Part shown: piece after piece, positions 1-8,081 of the stretch | Position numbering within the stretch: position 1 is the stretch's first letter | How the letters are laid out: every line of letters begins with the position of its first letter | Source of the DNA: CBDCVY01 sp965223245 | GTDB lineage: Bacteria; Nitrospinota; Nitrospinia; Nitrospinales; Nitrospinaceae | Assembly: GCA_965223245.1 (NCBI GenBank) | Contig: CBDCVY010000013.1 | Location: forward strand, 620,001 to 684,000 | Length of the DNA stretch: 64,000 nt | Reading direction: 5' to 3' | Notes under the pieces: model-generated | Databases searched by the model: none | Told to the model about the DNA's origin: nothing | What the model saw: only the letters and a program-made list of their open reading frames with translations | Made by a program: the position numbers and the translations under genes

Positions 1-936
1 AATTTCATTGATTTCGCCAAAATCTTGGATATTTCCCATTTTGAAATTATGGAATGGAAAACAATTGAAGCAATCGCCGACCGGATCGATGTCCATTGGG
101 CTATCATCGGCACAACCTAAATAAAAATCTCTATTTTGCCACTCCCGAACATCTGGGACGGGTTGGTTGGCATGATAGAAAAACCGCTCAACCAGTGGGT
201 ACTCATCTTCTTCAATAGTATCCAAAAGACAGGGGGGGAATGAGCAGTCAAAACGAAAACATAATTGTGGATATTCCTTAAGAATATTGATCATTTTACG
301 CCCAATTTTTGGATAATCGCGAATGGGTAGTGAAACGTTAACTTCTTCGCCTACGATTGGAAAAGCCGGGCTGACTCTAATCTTATATTTTTGCTCCTCA
401 GGTAGACCCATTTCTTGATAAGTTTCGTCAATTTCCCTGCATTGTGTTTCTAAATCTTGATCCACTGAATAAAGATTGAGGCTGAACATGAGACTGTGCC
501 CATTGGTTTCTAATATAGACTCAGCAGACTCTCTGCACCGCTGATGGTTTTTCTCAGAGATGTTTTCCATCGTTTGCCAATTTAATAAGACTGAAAATTG
601 AATCTGCTTTTGCATACTCCCTTCAGGACCTACCATTTCTAAAATCAGATCCAATGCTTTATCTGGCATGAGTCCATTGGTAAAAATTCCTAAATAGGTA
701 AAAGGAAGCATATTTTCTAGCGTACTAGAAAGCATGTCGGTAAATCTGGGATGCAAGGTAGGTTCCCCTCCCATAAAATTTATGAGAGAGACGTTTTTTG
801 TTCTGGGTAGAAGTTCATTTTGGAAAAAATCATAATCCATCGATTTTCCGGGAGTTCGAACGTGCTCATCCATATACTCATCCGCGAAGCAGTAATTGCA
901 CTTTAGATTGCAATAACTATTTAAAATAATGTTCAC
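1..936 (-). CDS. Radical SAM protein, 3' part cut by window edge
   Basis: The reading frame runs from GTG at 936 off the left edge without a stop (312 codons seen). The start is well supported: a full TAAGGAGGT-type ribosome binding site lies at 941-950. The N-terminus carries the radical SAM cluster motif CNLKCNYC (Cys 9, 13, 16; CX3CX2C), followed by a GGEPTLHP motif near residue 58, which is the usual S-adenosylmethionine-binding GGE element. Cysteines near residues 229-234, 275 and 289-292 (GCADD, DCFNCFPFHN) suggest an auxiliary-cluster or SPASM/Twitch-like C-terminal region. The substrate cannot be told. It is divergent from the next gene, with 200 bases between starts. Radical SAM membership is certain; a role in peptide or cofactor modification is only one possibility. 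Confidence 0.88.
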   Translation of the reverse strand, partial: MNIILNSYCNLKCNYCFADEYMDEHVRTPGKSMDYDFFQNELLPRTKNVSLINFMGGEPTLHPRFTDMLSSTLENMLPFTYLGIFTNGLMPDKALDLILEMVGPEGSMQKQIQFSVLLNWQTMENISEKNHQRCRESAESILETNGHSLMFSLNLYSVDQDLETQCREIDETYQEMGLPEEQKYKIRVSPAFPIVGEEVNVSLPIRDYPKIGRKMINILKEYPQLCFRFDCSFPPCLLDTIEEDEYPLVERFFYHANQPVPDVREWQNRDFYLGCADDSPMDIDPVGDCFNCFPFHNFKMGNIQDFGEINEI

Positions 937-1077
937 AGTTTACCTCCTTAAATTAGAATGGGTATCAAACCCAATTTAGGTCTCTCATCAATTCCACTGT
1001 GTTAAGGGGTAAATAAGGCCTTAAGTTTACAAAAATTAAGAAAATGACCTAGTTTTAATCCAGTCGGGGGATGAGTC

Positions 1078-1106
1078 TTGCTATTGTATAGGAAATTTCC
1101 TATAAT
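1078..1106 (+). promoter_or_regulatory. Sigma-70-like promoter containing an operator-like palindrome
   Basis: TTGCTA (1078-1083), a 17-base spacer and a perfect TATAAT (1101-1106) form a good housekeeping promoter. Transcription would begin near 1113, so the TTG at 1107 that extends the downstream frame would lie upstream of the transcript. This is the reason for choosing ATG 1146 as the start of the next gene. Confidence 0.6.
1087..1104. promoter_or_regulatory. Perfect 18-bp palindrome, probable repressor operator
   Basis: TATAGGAAATTTCCTATA equals its own reverse complement. It occupies the spacer and most of the -10 box of the promoter at 1078-1106, a classical place for a repressor to block RNA polymerase. 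The cognate regulator is not evident. Confidence 0.55.
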
Positions 1107-1145
1107 TTGACAGAATATTCCTATATACGGAAGGCGAGGGAAATT

Positions 1146-1991
1146 ATGCTCGCATTATCGAAGGACATTACCTTAAAGGAGCCCAAGCATCCGCAGGAAG
1201 AAAAAGATGCAAAGTTAAAGGATTACATGGACTATCAGCGCAATTTGAATAATGTCCAGATTGTTTACCATTCGTTGAAACATGCCAAAACAAAGCTAGA
1301 GCAAAACCTAGAAGTTCACCGTAAAAACCCGGAAAACCTTTCCGATTTTATTGTTAAAACATTTCCTTTTTCCCACAGATTTGCAGACCCTAAAACATTA
1401 TTACTGATGCTAAAAAAACTAATCATGGGACATAACACTCCAAAAAAATGGTATCGAGTAAATTCTTACTTTTATGCGCTGATATATGATTGTTTGAAAG
1501 AGTTTATTGTTTATTACAATAGGTTAATAAGTGATTCTCCGGAAAACGCAAAAAACTATACGGTCTCTCATGGAAGGGTGATTGATTTTGACGATTGGGT
1601 GTACCTATTTTTTCCGGACTTGGATTTTCACCTTGGAAACGAATTAAAAAGCAAACAATATCCTTTAGCTCAGCGAAACAAGGTTATTGAAGAAGATCTA
1701 GCAAAAGAATCAGAAAACGGGTGTTCAAAAGAAGAAGCCTTGAAAAAAGTTCAGAAAAAATTTGAAATTGATGATTGTTCTATTAAAATTCTTTTAGGCA
1801 AAAAAATTAGCAATGACGATCTTGAATTGTTCCACACCTCCATGGACAATCCGATTTATGAATTTCTGACACAAAAAATGGACGGTAGTTGGGATTCTAT
1901 AGATGGTGAGTCCTTAATGGACCAAGCTTATACTATGGGCTCCCAACTCAAAGTAACGGTTTGGAAAAGACGCAAAAAAGGAAATAAATAA
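1146..1991 (+). CDS. Hypothetical protein, 281 aa
   Basis: I do not recognise this protein. The open frame extends upstream to TTG 1107, but the promoter at 1078-1106 and the SD-like GAGGG (1136-1140), five bases before ATG 1146, favour the ATG. The product is charged and soluble, with no signal peptide or membrane segment. An alpha-helical N-terminal half rich in Lys and Glu is followed by an aromatic central stretch (residues about 95-165, with YFYALIYD and DDWVYLFFPDLDF) and a C-terminal helical region. It stands alone, divergent from the radical SAM gene and probably controlled by the palindrome in its promoter. No function is proposed. Confidence 0.7.
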   Translation: MLALSKDITLKEPKHPQEEKDAKLKDYMDYQRNLNNVQIVYHSLKHAKTKLEQNLEVHRKNPENLSDFIVKTFPFSHRFADPKTLLLMLKKLIMGHNTPKKWYRVNSYFYALIYDCLKEFIVYYNRLISDSPENAKNYTVSHGRVIDFDDWVYLFFPDLDFHLGNELKSKQYPLAQRNKVIEEDLAKESENGCSKEEALKKVQKKFEIDDCSIKILLGKKISNDDLELFHTSMDNPIYEFLTQKMDGSWDSIDGESLMDQAYTMGSQLKVTVWKRRKKGNK

Positions 1992-2317
1992 TCCGAAGTA
2001 ATTCCTATAATACTCAAGTAAAATTAATTTTTTTCTGGTTTGGGCAAATTAAATTTATAAAACCACCAAACTTATCAAAATAACTATGAGCATGTACTTT
2101 ATTTTGGGTAATCCAGTGTGTATTGTGTATAATGCTCATGAAATTCCAAAGTAATTGATTGGAATATATTTCCCTGTAAGCGAAATCCCAAATTTTTTCC
2201 TTTTAGAATAATCAACAATTCCCTTTGCATGTTTTATAGAGATCAGTTTTACTGAAATTGTAGGTAATTTAACTCCAAACTGTCTTTATCAATCCTTTGA
2301 TTCAAACCAAACTGAAA
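1992..2317. other. Intergenic region, 326 bp, weak promoter only
   Basis: AT-rich and without a convincing ORF. TTGGGT (2104-2109), an 18-base spacer and TATAAT (2128-2133, preceded by TGTG) form a possible promoter about 180 bases before the TpsB gene. No terminator hairpin was seen after the upstream gene. Confidence 0.4.
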
Positions 2318-4033
2318 ATGCCCAATCGATATTCTTCTTTTTATCAGACATTTTTCCTACCAAAGATTGTTTTTATCCTTTTAATTGTTTTTCATCTTTT
2401 ATTAATTGGAGTAGGTGTTTTTGCTCAACAACTTCCTAAACCAGGCCAGACAGAGCGGATGGACCAGCGATTTAAAAGACCTCTTACTCCTAAGTCTAAA
2501 TTAGAGGAGTTACCTCTTGCGCCAAGAGAGCCTCAAGTACCCACTAAAATGAAAGAAATTAAATTTATTTTAAGAGGTGTTTTAGTAGAAGGCTCTACTG
2601 TTTATAAAGACAAAGAATTTTTAAATCTATATGAAGAATTTTTAGGGAAAGAAATTACACTTGCAAAAATTTATACATTTGCAGAAGCCATTACGGTTAA
2701 ATATAGAAATGAGGGTTACCTGATAACCAGAGCATTGGTTCCAGCGCAAAGGATTATTGATGGAGTGGTGAAAATTGTAGTAATTGAGGGATACATCAAT
2801 GAATTAGATATCCAGGGAACATTGGGCGGTTCAGAACAAAAAATCAGGGCTTATGGGGAAAAAATAGTCAATGTGCGCCCCTTAAATAATAAAATTTTGG
2901 AGCGGTATTTATTATTGATAAATGATCTTCCTGGGGTTTCGGTTGAGTCCGTTCTAACTCCTTCTAAAGAAATTCATGGGGCCTCAAAACTTACGTTAAT
3001 AATGGACCATAAAGCATTTGATGGATTTGTTAGTTTGGATAATCGTGGATCACGTTTTAGCGGTCCCTTTCAATTTTCCCTAGGAGGAAGCGCAAATTCA
3101 TTTTTAGGGCTTTATGAAAGAACCAGCATTAATTTTATAACAGCTACTCAACCTAAAGAATTGATTTATTTCAGTGGTCAACATGAGCAACAAATTGGAT
3201 CTGAGGGTACCAAAGTTTCTATATTTGGCAGCCTCAGTTTCACAGAACCAGGGCATACCCTTGCTCCTCTAAATGTGGAAGGAGATAGCTCTACTTTTTC
3301 GGTTTCACTTTGGCAACCTTTCATCCGATCCCGAAGACAAAATCTTTCAGGAGGATTAACTTTTTCTCATAAAAATTTTCAGACAGATATCTTGGGAACC
3401 TTAGTATCTAAAGATCGATTACGGGTATTGACGTTTGAATTGACTTTTGATCAAGCGGACCGGTTTCAAGGAATCACCTTAATGAATGTTCAATTCAGTC
3501 AAGGAGTTAATGTTTTTGATGCTACAGAACCTGGTTCTCCGAACCTCTCTCGCGCAGACGGGAAGAGCGATTTTTCAAAAATCTTAATTAATTTATGGAG
3601 ATTACAGCAAATTGTTTCAGGTTGGAGCCTTTTTGTAGAAGCCGAAGTCCAATGGGCTTTTAGTTCGCTACTTTCGGCAGAAGAGTTTGCTTTTGGGGGA
3701 CCCCGTTTTGGAAGAGGGTATGATCCTTCGGAAATTACCGGAGATCATGGAATGGCATTTAAAACAGAGTTGCAATACTCGAAGAATTTGACATTTAAAT
3801 ATTTAAAATCTATGCAAATTTATACTTTTTTTGATTTTGGTTCTGTATGGCAAAAAGGACAATTTACAGGGCCCTCTAAACGTCAATCCTTAGCCTCTGC
3901 AGGTACAGGTGTTCGAATGAATTTTACTCAGTGGCTTTCCGGATATTTAGAAATTGCTAAACCCTTTGACCCTGTTATTGCAGAAGGGGATGAGAATTTT
4001 AGATTATTTGGTAGCCTGAAAGCTGTTTTTTGA
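2318..4033 (+). CDS. TpsB-family outer-membrane transporter (ShlB/FhaC type)
   Basis: Outer-membrane partner of a two-partner (type Vb) secretion system, which moves a TpsA exoprotein from periplasm to surface. A signal peptide with a hydrophobic core covers about residues 12-33 and ends VGVFA. Two POTRA-like domains follow (about 60-140 and 145-220), then a beta-barrel to the C-terminal Phe expected of outer-membrane proteins. Near residue 461 GGPRFGRGYDPSEITGD contains the RGY-type loop-6 signature of Omp85/TpsB proteins. Length (571 aa) is normal for the family. ATG 2318 is preferred over TTG 2297 because it starts close to the signal peptide; neither has a good ribosome site. No TpsA gene with a filamentous-haemagglutinin secretion domain is adjacent, so the substrate is unknown. 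Confidence 0.88.
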   Translation: MPNRYSSFYQTFFLPKIVFILLIVFHLLLIGVGVFAQQLPKPGQTERMDQRFKRPLTPKSKLEELPLAPREPQVPTKMKEIKFILRGVLVEGSTVYKDKEFLNLYEEFLGKEITLAKIYTFAEAITVKYRNEGYLITRALVPAQRIIDGVVKIVVIEGYINELDIQGTLGGSEQKIRAYGEKIVNVRPLNNKILERYLLLINDLPGVSVESVLTPSKEIHGASKLTLIMDHKAFDGFVSLDNRGSRFSGPFQFSLGGSANSFLGLYERTSINFITATQPKELIYFSGQHEQQIGSEGTKVSIFGSLSFTEPGHTLAPLNVEGDSSTFSVSLWQPFIRSRRQNLSGGLTFSHKNFQTDILGTLVSKDRLRVLTFELTFDQADRFQGITLMNVQFSQGVNVFDATEPGSPNLSRADGKSDFSKILINLWRLQQIVSGWSLFVEAEVQWAFSSLLSAEEFAFGGPRFGRGYDPSEITGDHGMAFKTELQYSKNLTFKYLKSMQIYTFFDFGSVWQKGQFTGPSKRQSLASAGTGVRMNFTQWLSGYLEIAKPFDPVIAEGDENFRLFGSLKAVF

Positions 4034-4079
4034 AAACGGTTTTAGACTCATTAACAGTTTTAAATAACACTTTAATAAG

Positions 4080-4618
4080 TTAAGAGTTGTTTTTAAAAGG
4101 TTCATCTAAGGGAGTTTTTGCTATATGATTGCTGTAATTGCTTATTGTTTTTAGGGCAACCACCATTATCACTTCTAATAAGTTTGCCTTGGAATAACCT
4201 GCTTCCAAAAAATCTGACATTTCTTCCTCACTTAACCAGCCTCTCTTTGAAACCATTTGTCTAGTGAAATGGGCTAAAGAATTTAGCTTGGGATCTTCCA
4301 AGGAATGACTGGTCTTTAATTGTTTTAAAGTTGAATCGGGCAATTTTGAATTCTTTGCAAGGACTGAATGTACTGCCATACAATAGCGACATTTGTTTTC
4401 CTGGCTAACTATAAAAAATAATACCTGTTGTTCTTGAGGTGTGAAAGAAGTCTCACCTATTTTTTCGGCTAAATGTAAATACGAATTTAAAGTTGATGGT
4501 GATTCAGCAAGTAAGGCCAGGACATTTGGAATAAAACCATATTTTTTTTCACCTTAATTAAAGATTCTTTCGAAAGGTCTGGAGCATTAGTTTCATTGTA
4601 AAGTTGGAATTCGTTCAT
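4080..4618 (-). pseudogene. AhpD/carboxymuconolactone decarboxylase-family protein, frameshifted
   Basis: Two frames together encode one AhpD-like alkylhydroperoxidase. The upstream frame starts at ATG 4618 with GGGAG just before it and reads MNEFQLYNETNAPDLSKESL to an A8 run (4542-4549 on the plus strand). The downstream frame then continues with YGFIPNVLALLAESP and the redox motif CRYCMAVHS (CX2CX3H) to the stop at 4080. A ninth A would join them, and YGF(I/V)PN after the N-terminal helix is typical of the family. The remaining open frame alone (ATG 4379) begins inside the active-site motif and would lose both catalytic cysteines. This is either a true lesion, a homopolymer sequencing error or a slippage site. 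It is convergent with the TpsB gene. Confidence 0.75.
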
Positions 4619-4746
4619 AGCTGTCTCCCAATTATTGACCGATCTGCAAATAATCGTTTTTTGGTTTAAAAGTTTTAGTTGTCTTAATGTATTTGACGTT
4701 TAGAGACAAACTTTAAATGAAATTGTAATTTGATATTTTCAAACTC

Positions 4747-5289
4747 TTAATGATCTTCATCTTCCTCATCGTGCTCGTGTTTTTTATGAGATTCCTTTGT
4801 TTTTTTTATAATTTCGTCATATTTGCCTTCTTTTTTGAGTTTTTGAATGTTTGCTTGGGCCGCACCATGGATGTAAACTAATTCTCCACCAGAATGACCC
4901 GTTAATATTAAGGGAATGAGTCCCAGTGTTGCTAAACCAATAAAAATTTTTCCCAAATGCTTGAAACGGGTGATTCTACTACCAACAAAGGATAAGATTA
5001 AAAGTCCTCCAGCGATCCAGGGAATTTTTTCACCCATCTCTTCATGGTCTTCGATGGTTTCTTCAGCGATTACTTTCTCAACTAATTCTTCATCAATTTC
5101 TCCAAGTTGGACAGTGACTGCAGAAAACATCAGGTAAAATGCAGAGATTACTACTAAAACCATCCAACTTTGACGATTCCAGTTATTGTTCTTAAATTTG
5201 AACCAAAACCAAAATGCAACTAAAGGTAAAGTAACACCAAGGGCTATAGGAAAATGAACCACAGCAGGATGTAAAGGGGTATTAAACAT
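4747..5289 (-). CDS. DUF2231-family membrane protein
   Basis: A 180-residue inner-membrane protein starting MFNTPLHPAVVHFPIALG; HPxxVHFPIA is the hallmark of DUF2231 (predicted membrane protein, sometimes haem-linked). Four hydrophobic segments are visible (about 12-30, 42-60, 90-105, 112-128). The tail is strongly acidic and histidine-rich (KKHEHDEEDEDH), which could bind metal. The start is supported by AGGAG eight bases upstream. It is divergent from the LuxR-type gene at 5413, so the two may share a control region. The biochemical role is not established. Confidence 0.8.
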   Translation of the reverse strand: MFNTPLHPAVVHFPIALGVTLPLVAFWFWFKFKNNNWNRQSWMVLVVISAFYLMFSAVTVQLGEIDEELVEKVIAEETIEDHEEMGEKIPWIAGGLLILSFVGSRITRFKHLGKIFIGLATLGLIPLILTGHSGGELVYIHGAAQANIQKLKKEGKYDEIIKKTKESHKKHEHDEEDEDH

Positions 5290-5412
5290 TGTTTGGCTCC
5301 TAGTTAAATTTTAGATCTATTTTGCAATATATTTATTATTAAAGGAATAGCTATCGGTGATATGGTATAAAGGTTATATCTTAATATTTCAGGGAGTTAA
5401 CAAGTTTTTTTA

Positions 5413-5934
5413 GTGGAAAGCACCTATAGATTTATTCGTCTCATTTCCTTATCCGCCTTTGGAATCATATCAATTCTGATCGTAATTGACTTGGTGAGTG
5501 ATAGCTCTGGAGGAGCGACTTTCTCACATCTAATAGTTGAGTTTATGTTGCTTGTGATCAGTGCGATAGTATTTTCCCTGATTCTTTATAGTTTTTTTAA
5601 AGAAAAACAAACTACTCAAATACTAAGCACAAAGCTAATAGAAGTTACCGAAGAAAAAGAAAAGTGGAAAGAAGAGGCTGAGGCTTACTTAGCGGGCTTG
5701 TCTGAGGTGATTGAAAAGCAATTTAACAAATGGGAACTCACCAGGGCAGAAAAGGACGTGGGTTTTATGTTATTAAAAGGGTTTTCTTTAAAAGAAATTG
5801 CCGATTTAAGAAGTACATCAGAAAAAACAGTGCAATTGCAATCGCAGTCCATTTATAAAAAATCTAAACTTGGAAATCGATCAGAGTTTGCTGCATTTTT
5901 TTTAGAAGATTTGTTACCGCCAAGAATTCGATAA
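5413..5934 (+). CDS. Membrane-anchored LuxR-type HTH regulator
   Basis: The N-terminus holds two transmembrane helices (about residues 10-27 and 40-62). A charged coiled-coil linker follows (about 65-105), then a C-terminal helix-turn-helix of the LuxR/GerE type: LTRAEKDVGFMLLKGFSLKEIADLRSTSEKTVQLQ. This matches the pattern of LTxRExEVLxLxxxGxSxKEIAxxLxxSxxTVxxH. GTG 5413 is the only sensible start; GGGAG lies about 16 bases upstream, farther than ideal. There is no receiver or ligand domain, so signalling would come through the membrane part or the coiled coil. The divergent DUF2231 gene is a natural target candidate, by inference from position only. Confidence 0.8.
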   Translation: MESTYRFIRLISLSAFGIISILIVIDLVSDSSGGATFSHLIVEFMLLVISAIVFSLILYSFFKEKQTTQILSTKLIEVTEEKEKWKEEAEAYLAGLSEVIEKQFNKWELTRAEKDVGFMLLKGFSLKEIADLRSTSEKTVQLQSQSIYKKSKLGNRSEFAAFFLEDLLPPRIR

Positions 5935-6064
5935 AATTCCTCATCAAAATCCAATCGTTAAAATATTGCCCATTTTTGGATTCAATCCATTAATATATTA
6001 AAGGTGAAAAGGTTTTCTCTTTATAAAAAGTTGAATTGAATCACCAACAACTACAAATTTACCT

Positions 6065-7084
6065 ATGCGAAAAAAACTTTTTAAAATTCCTCTATATTTA
6101 ATTGCTCTGGCTTTTATAACTGAAATTGTTTTAAGGTTGATAATTCCTCCAGTGGATTATTTGATTCCGGTTCGTATGAAAAGTAGCAACTTATTGGTTG
6201 CGATTCCTCCCAATGTAGGCGGACATGATGATTGGGGTTTTCGAAACCGAAAGATCCCTGATAAAGTTGATATAGTTACAATTGGAGATAATATTACTTA
6301 CGGAGTTACGGTCCCTCGTTATTCCAACTGGCCAAGTCAATTAAGTGAAATAACTGGCCAAACAGTTTATAATCTTTCAATGGGTGGGTGGGCCGCACCC
6401 CAATATTTGTGTGTATTGGAAAAGTATGCTCTTAATTTAAAACCCAAGGCGGTCGTATTTAGCATTTATTTAGCAAACGATATTTTTGAAGCCTATCGGA
6501 ATAGGGGTATTTCTTGTGATGTTAATACTATCGATAATGGTGCTTTAAAAGACCAACCTCTCTATCCTTCTTCTAGTTTAAAAGAGAAATTTATTCGTTT
6601 TCTAAAGGAGAATTGCCTGCTTTTTAGTTTTGGTTTAACCCAAGCATTAAAATCAAAAGGGTTGATAGTAAAAAGTAATTCTAAAGAGAATTCCAACCCG
6701 CTATTTTCCAAAAATACTTTGAAATGGGTCTCTGTTTCCACTCCAGAGGTAAAAGAAGGATTGGATATCACTTTGGATTTTTTGAAAAAAGCTGGAGTGA
6801 TTTGCCAGCGTGAAAAAATTCTTTGTATGGCCGCTCTAGTGCCATCCAAGGAATCGGTTTATCACGGAGAGTTGACCGATCTTCCTGAAATTATGGAAAA
6901 AGAAAACTATCTTAGAAAATCCCTGATTAATGGGGGAAAAGAAACTTCAGTTTTCGTTTTAGACCTTCTCTCCGCTTTTCAGCAAGGCCTCAACAAGCAA
7001 GTCCTTTACAATGTAGATCAAGTCCGTCCGAATAAAGCAGGAATGCAAATTATTGCAAAAAAAATATCAGAAGTTTTGGAGTGA
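6065..7084 (+). CDS. SGNH-hydrolase-fold protein with missing catalytic residues
   Basis: A membrane-anchored (signal anchor about residues 7-25) protein with the SGNH/GDSL hydrolase blocks. Block I reads VTIGDNITYG, where the family has GDSxTxG, so the nucleophilic Ser is Asn. Block II (NLSMGGW) and block III (YLAND) are kept. Block V reads VDQVRPNKAG where active enzymes have Dxx(H)PN, so the catalytic His is Arg. Each change could be a single base. The overall pattern (NWPSQL after block I, RPNxxG near the end) matches SGNH proteins common in polysaccharide and membrane gene sets. It may bind rather than hydrolyse, or work on another mechanism. There is no obvious ribosome binding site before ATG 6065. 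Confidence 0.75.
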   Translation: MRKKLFKIPLYLIALAFITEIVLRLIIPPVDYLIPVRMKSSNLLVAIPPNVGGHDDWGFRNRKIPDKVDIVTIGDNITYGVTVPRYSNWPSQLSEITGQTVYNLSMGGWAAPQYLCVLEKYALNLKPKAVVFSIYLANDIFEAYRNRGISCDVNTIDNGALKDQPLYPSSSLKEKFIRFLKENCLLFSFGLTQALKSKGLIVKSNSKENSNPLFSKNTLKWVSVSTPEVKEGLDITLDFLKKAGVICQREKILCMAALVPSKESVYHGELTDLPEIMEKENYLRKSLINGGKETSVFVLDLLSAFQQGLNKQVLYNVDQVRPNKAGMQIIAKKISEVLE

Positions 7085-7433
7085 GCTTTGTAATCTAAAC
7101 GAACTCCTTCCTATTCTTATTCTTTTCCTTTTTCCAACAAATTCCCCAAAAATCAAGAAATTTAGAAAATAATCGTTTAGTTTCTCCAAGTTTTGACGAT
7201 TTAAGGTTATACCAACAATTTTTATCTATGACCTAATGGAACCATTGGGGAAATGGGTGGACTTCTGGAGAGGATTAGGAAGGGCAGGTCTATTGTTAAT
7301 AGATAGTCAATAAGCCTATTTCGGGAGTTAGGATTTCTTAATTGACGGCTGGGTCCATTTTAGTTAGAATGTCCGCATCCCAAAAACTATTAATTATTTA
7401 GCCCTTAGGCCATTTAGAGGGCCGGGTGATTTT
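7085..7433. other. Intergenic region, 349 bp
   Basis: No ORF or terminator is supported. It contains the promoter at 7342-7370 and, just before the next gene, a short GGCC-loop-GGCC pairing around 7410-7425. The middle part (7200-7320) holds purine-rich stretches with no recognised element. Confidence 0.5.
7342..7370 (+). promoter_or_regulatory. Sigma-70-like promoter for the TPR gene
   Basis: TTGACG (7342-7347), a 17-base spacer and TAGAAT (7365-7370) match the consensus closely. The leader would be about 57 bases to ATG 7434. Confidence 0.6.
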
Positions 7434-8081
7434 ATGAAATGGACCCGAAAAGTCAACCAGACCATCGGCAATAAACTCGGAAAATGCTGTTTCTTCTTAG
7501 CGGAACCCTTTCAGTTGCTCCGCGAGAATATTCGGCCCAGAGTTAGAAGATACTTTGACCAAGCTCTTAGAAGTATTGAAAATAAGAAAATTGGCGTTGC
7601 TCTTTTGAATCTCAATATGGTGTTAAGTTTGAAACCCAACCACTTTTTAGCTTGTGTTTATAGAGGCAGGATTTATTTGAGGGAAAAGAATTATTCTTTG
7701 GCGTCAAACGATTTTATTAGAGCAAGTAAAATAAGTCCTTATCGGTTTCTCCATTATAACCTCTATCGCGAGTATTTAGATTCCATTCACAGGGGATTTT
7801 CTCATCGAGCCCATTCAATGGAAGAAAAGTTCAATGAGGTTTTTAAAGGGTGGCAGGCTCCGGATATTTATACTAAACATTTAGAGTCAAATGAAACTTG
7901 GGAAACGGAGGAGCCAACTCTATCCCTTGGTCCTGAAGATGATGAGGGCATTATTGATCCGCATCAAGAAGGAGATCTTTCTTGGGAAGAGAGAGAAAAA
8001 TTTGATGATATGGGTCCCATAACTGGAAAGGAAATTGAAAATACAGATTGGGAATCTCTTATTCGTAAATTAACTTCTTGA
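7434..8081 (+). CDS. Small TPR-containing protein, 215 aa
   Basis: The N-terminal third is basic and may be peripheral to the membrane. It is followed by tetratricopeptide-type helices (about residues 40-110; ALLNLNMVLSLKPNHFLACVYRGRIYLREKNYSLASNDFIRASKISP). These have the alternating Gly/Ala/Pro spacing of two TPR units. The C-terminal third is acidic and low-complexity (about 145-205, many Glu/Asp), typical of a disordered tail. Role unknown; TPRs mediate protein contacts. The 3' end overlaps the convergent GGDEF-EAL gene by 23 bases. Confidence 0.72.
   Translation: MKWTRKVNQTIGNKLGKCCFFLAEPFQLLRENIRPRVRRYFDQALRSIENKKIGVALLNLNMVLSLKPNHFLACVYRGRIYLREKNYSLASNDFIRASKISPYRFLHYNLYREYLDSIHRGFSHRAHSMEEKFNEVFKGWQAPDIYTKHLESNETWETEEPTLSLGPEDDEGIIDPHQEGDLSWEEREKFDDMGPITGKEIENTDWESLIRKLTS

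Noticed and set aside
1107..1145. TTG 1107 as start of the hypothetical gene
   Set aside because: It lies upstream of the transcription start implied by the TTGCTA-TATAAT promoter and lacks a ribosome site; ATG 1146 has GAGGG.
4916..5137. Plus-strand ORF inside the DUF2231 gene
   Set aside because: Fully antisense to a well-supported membrane protein with its own ribosome site.
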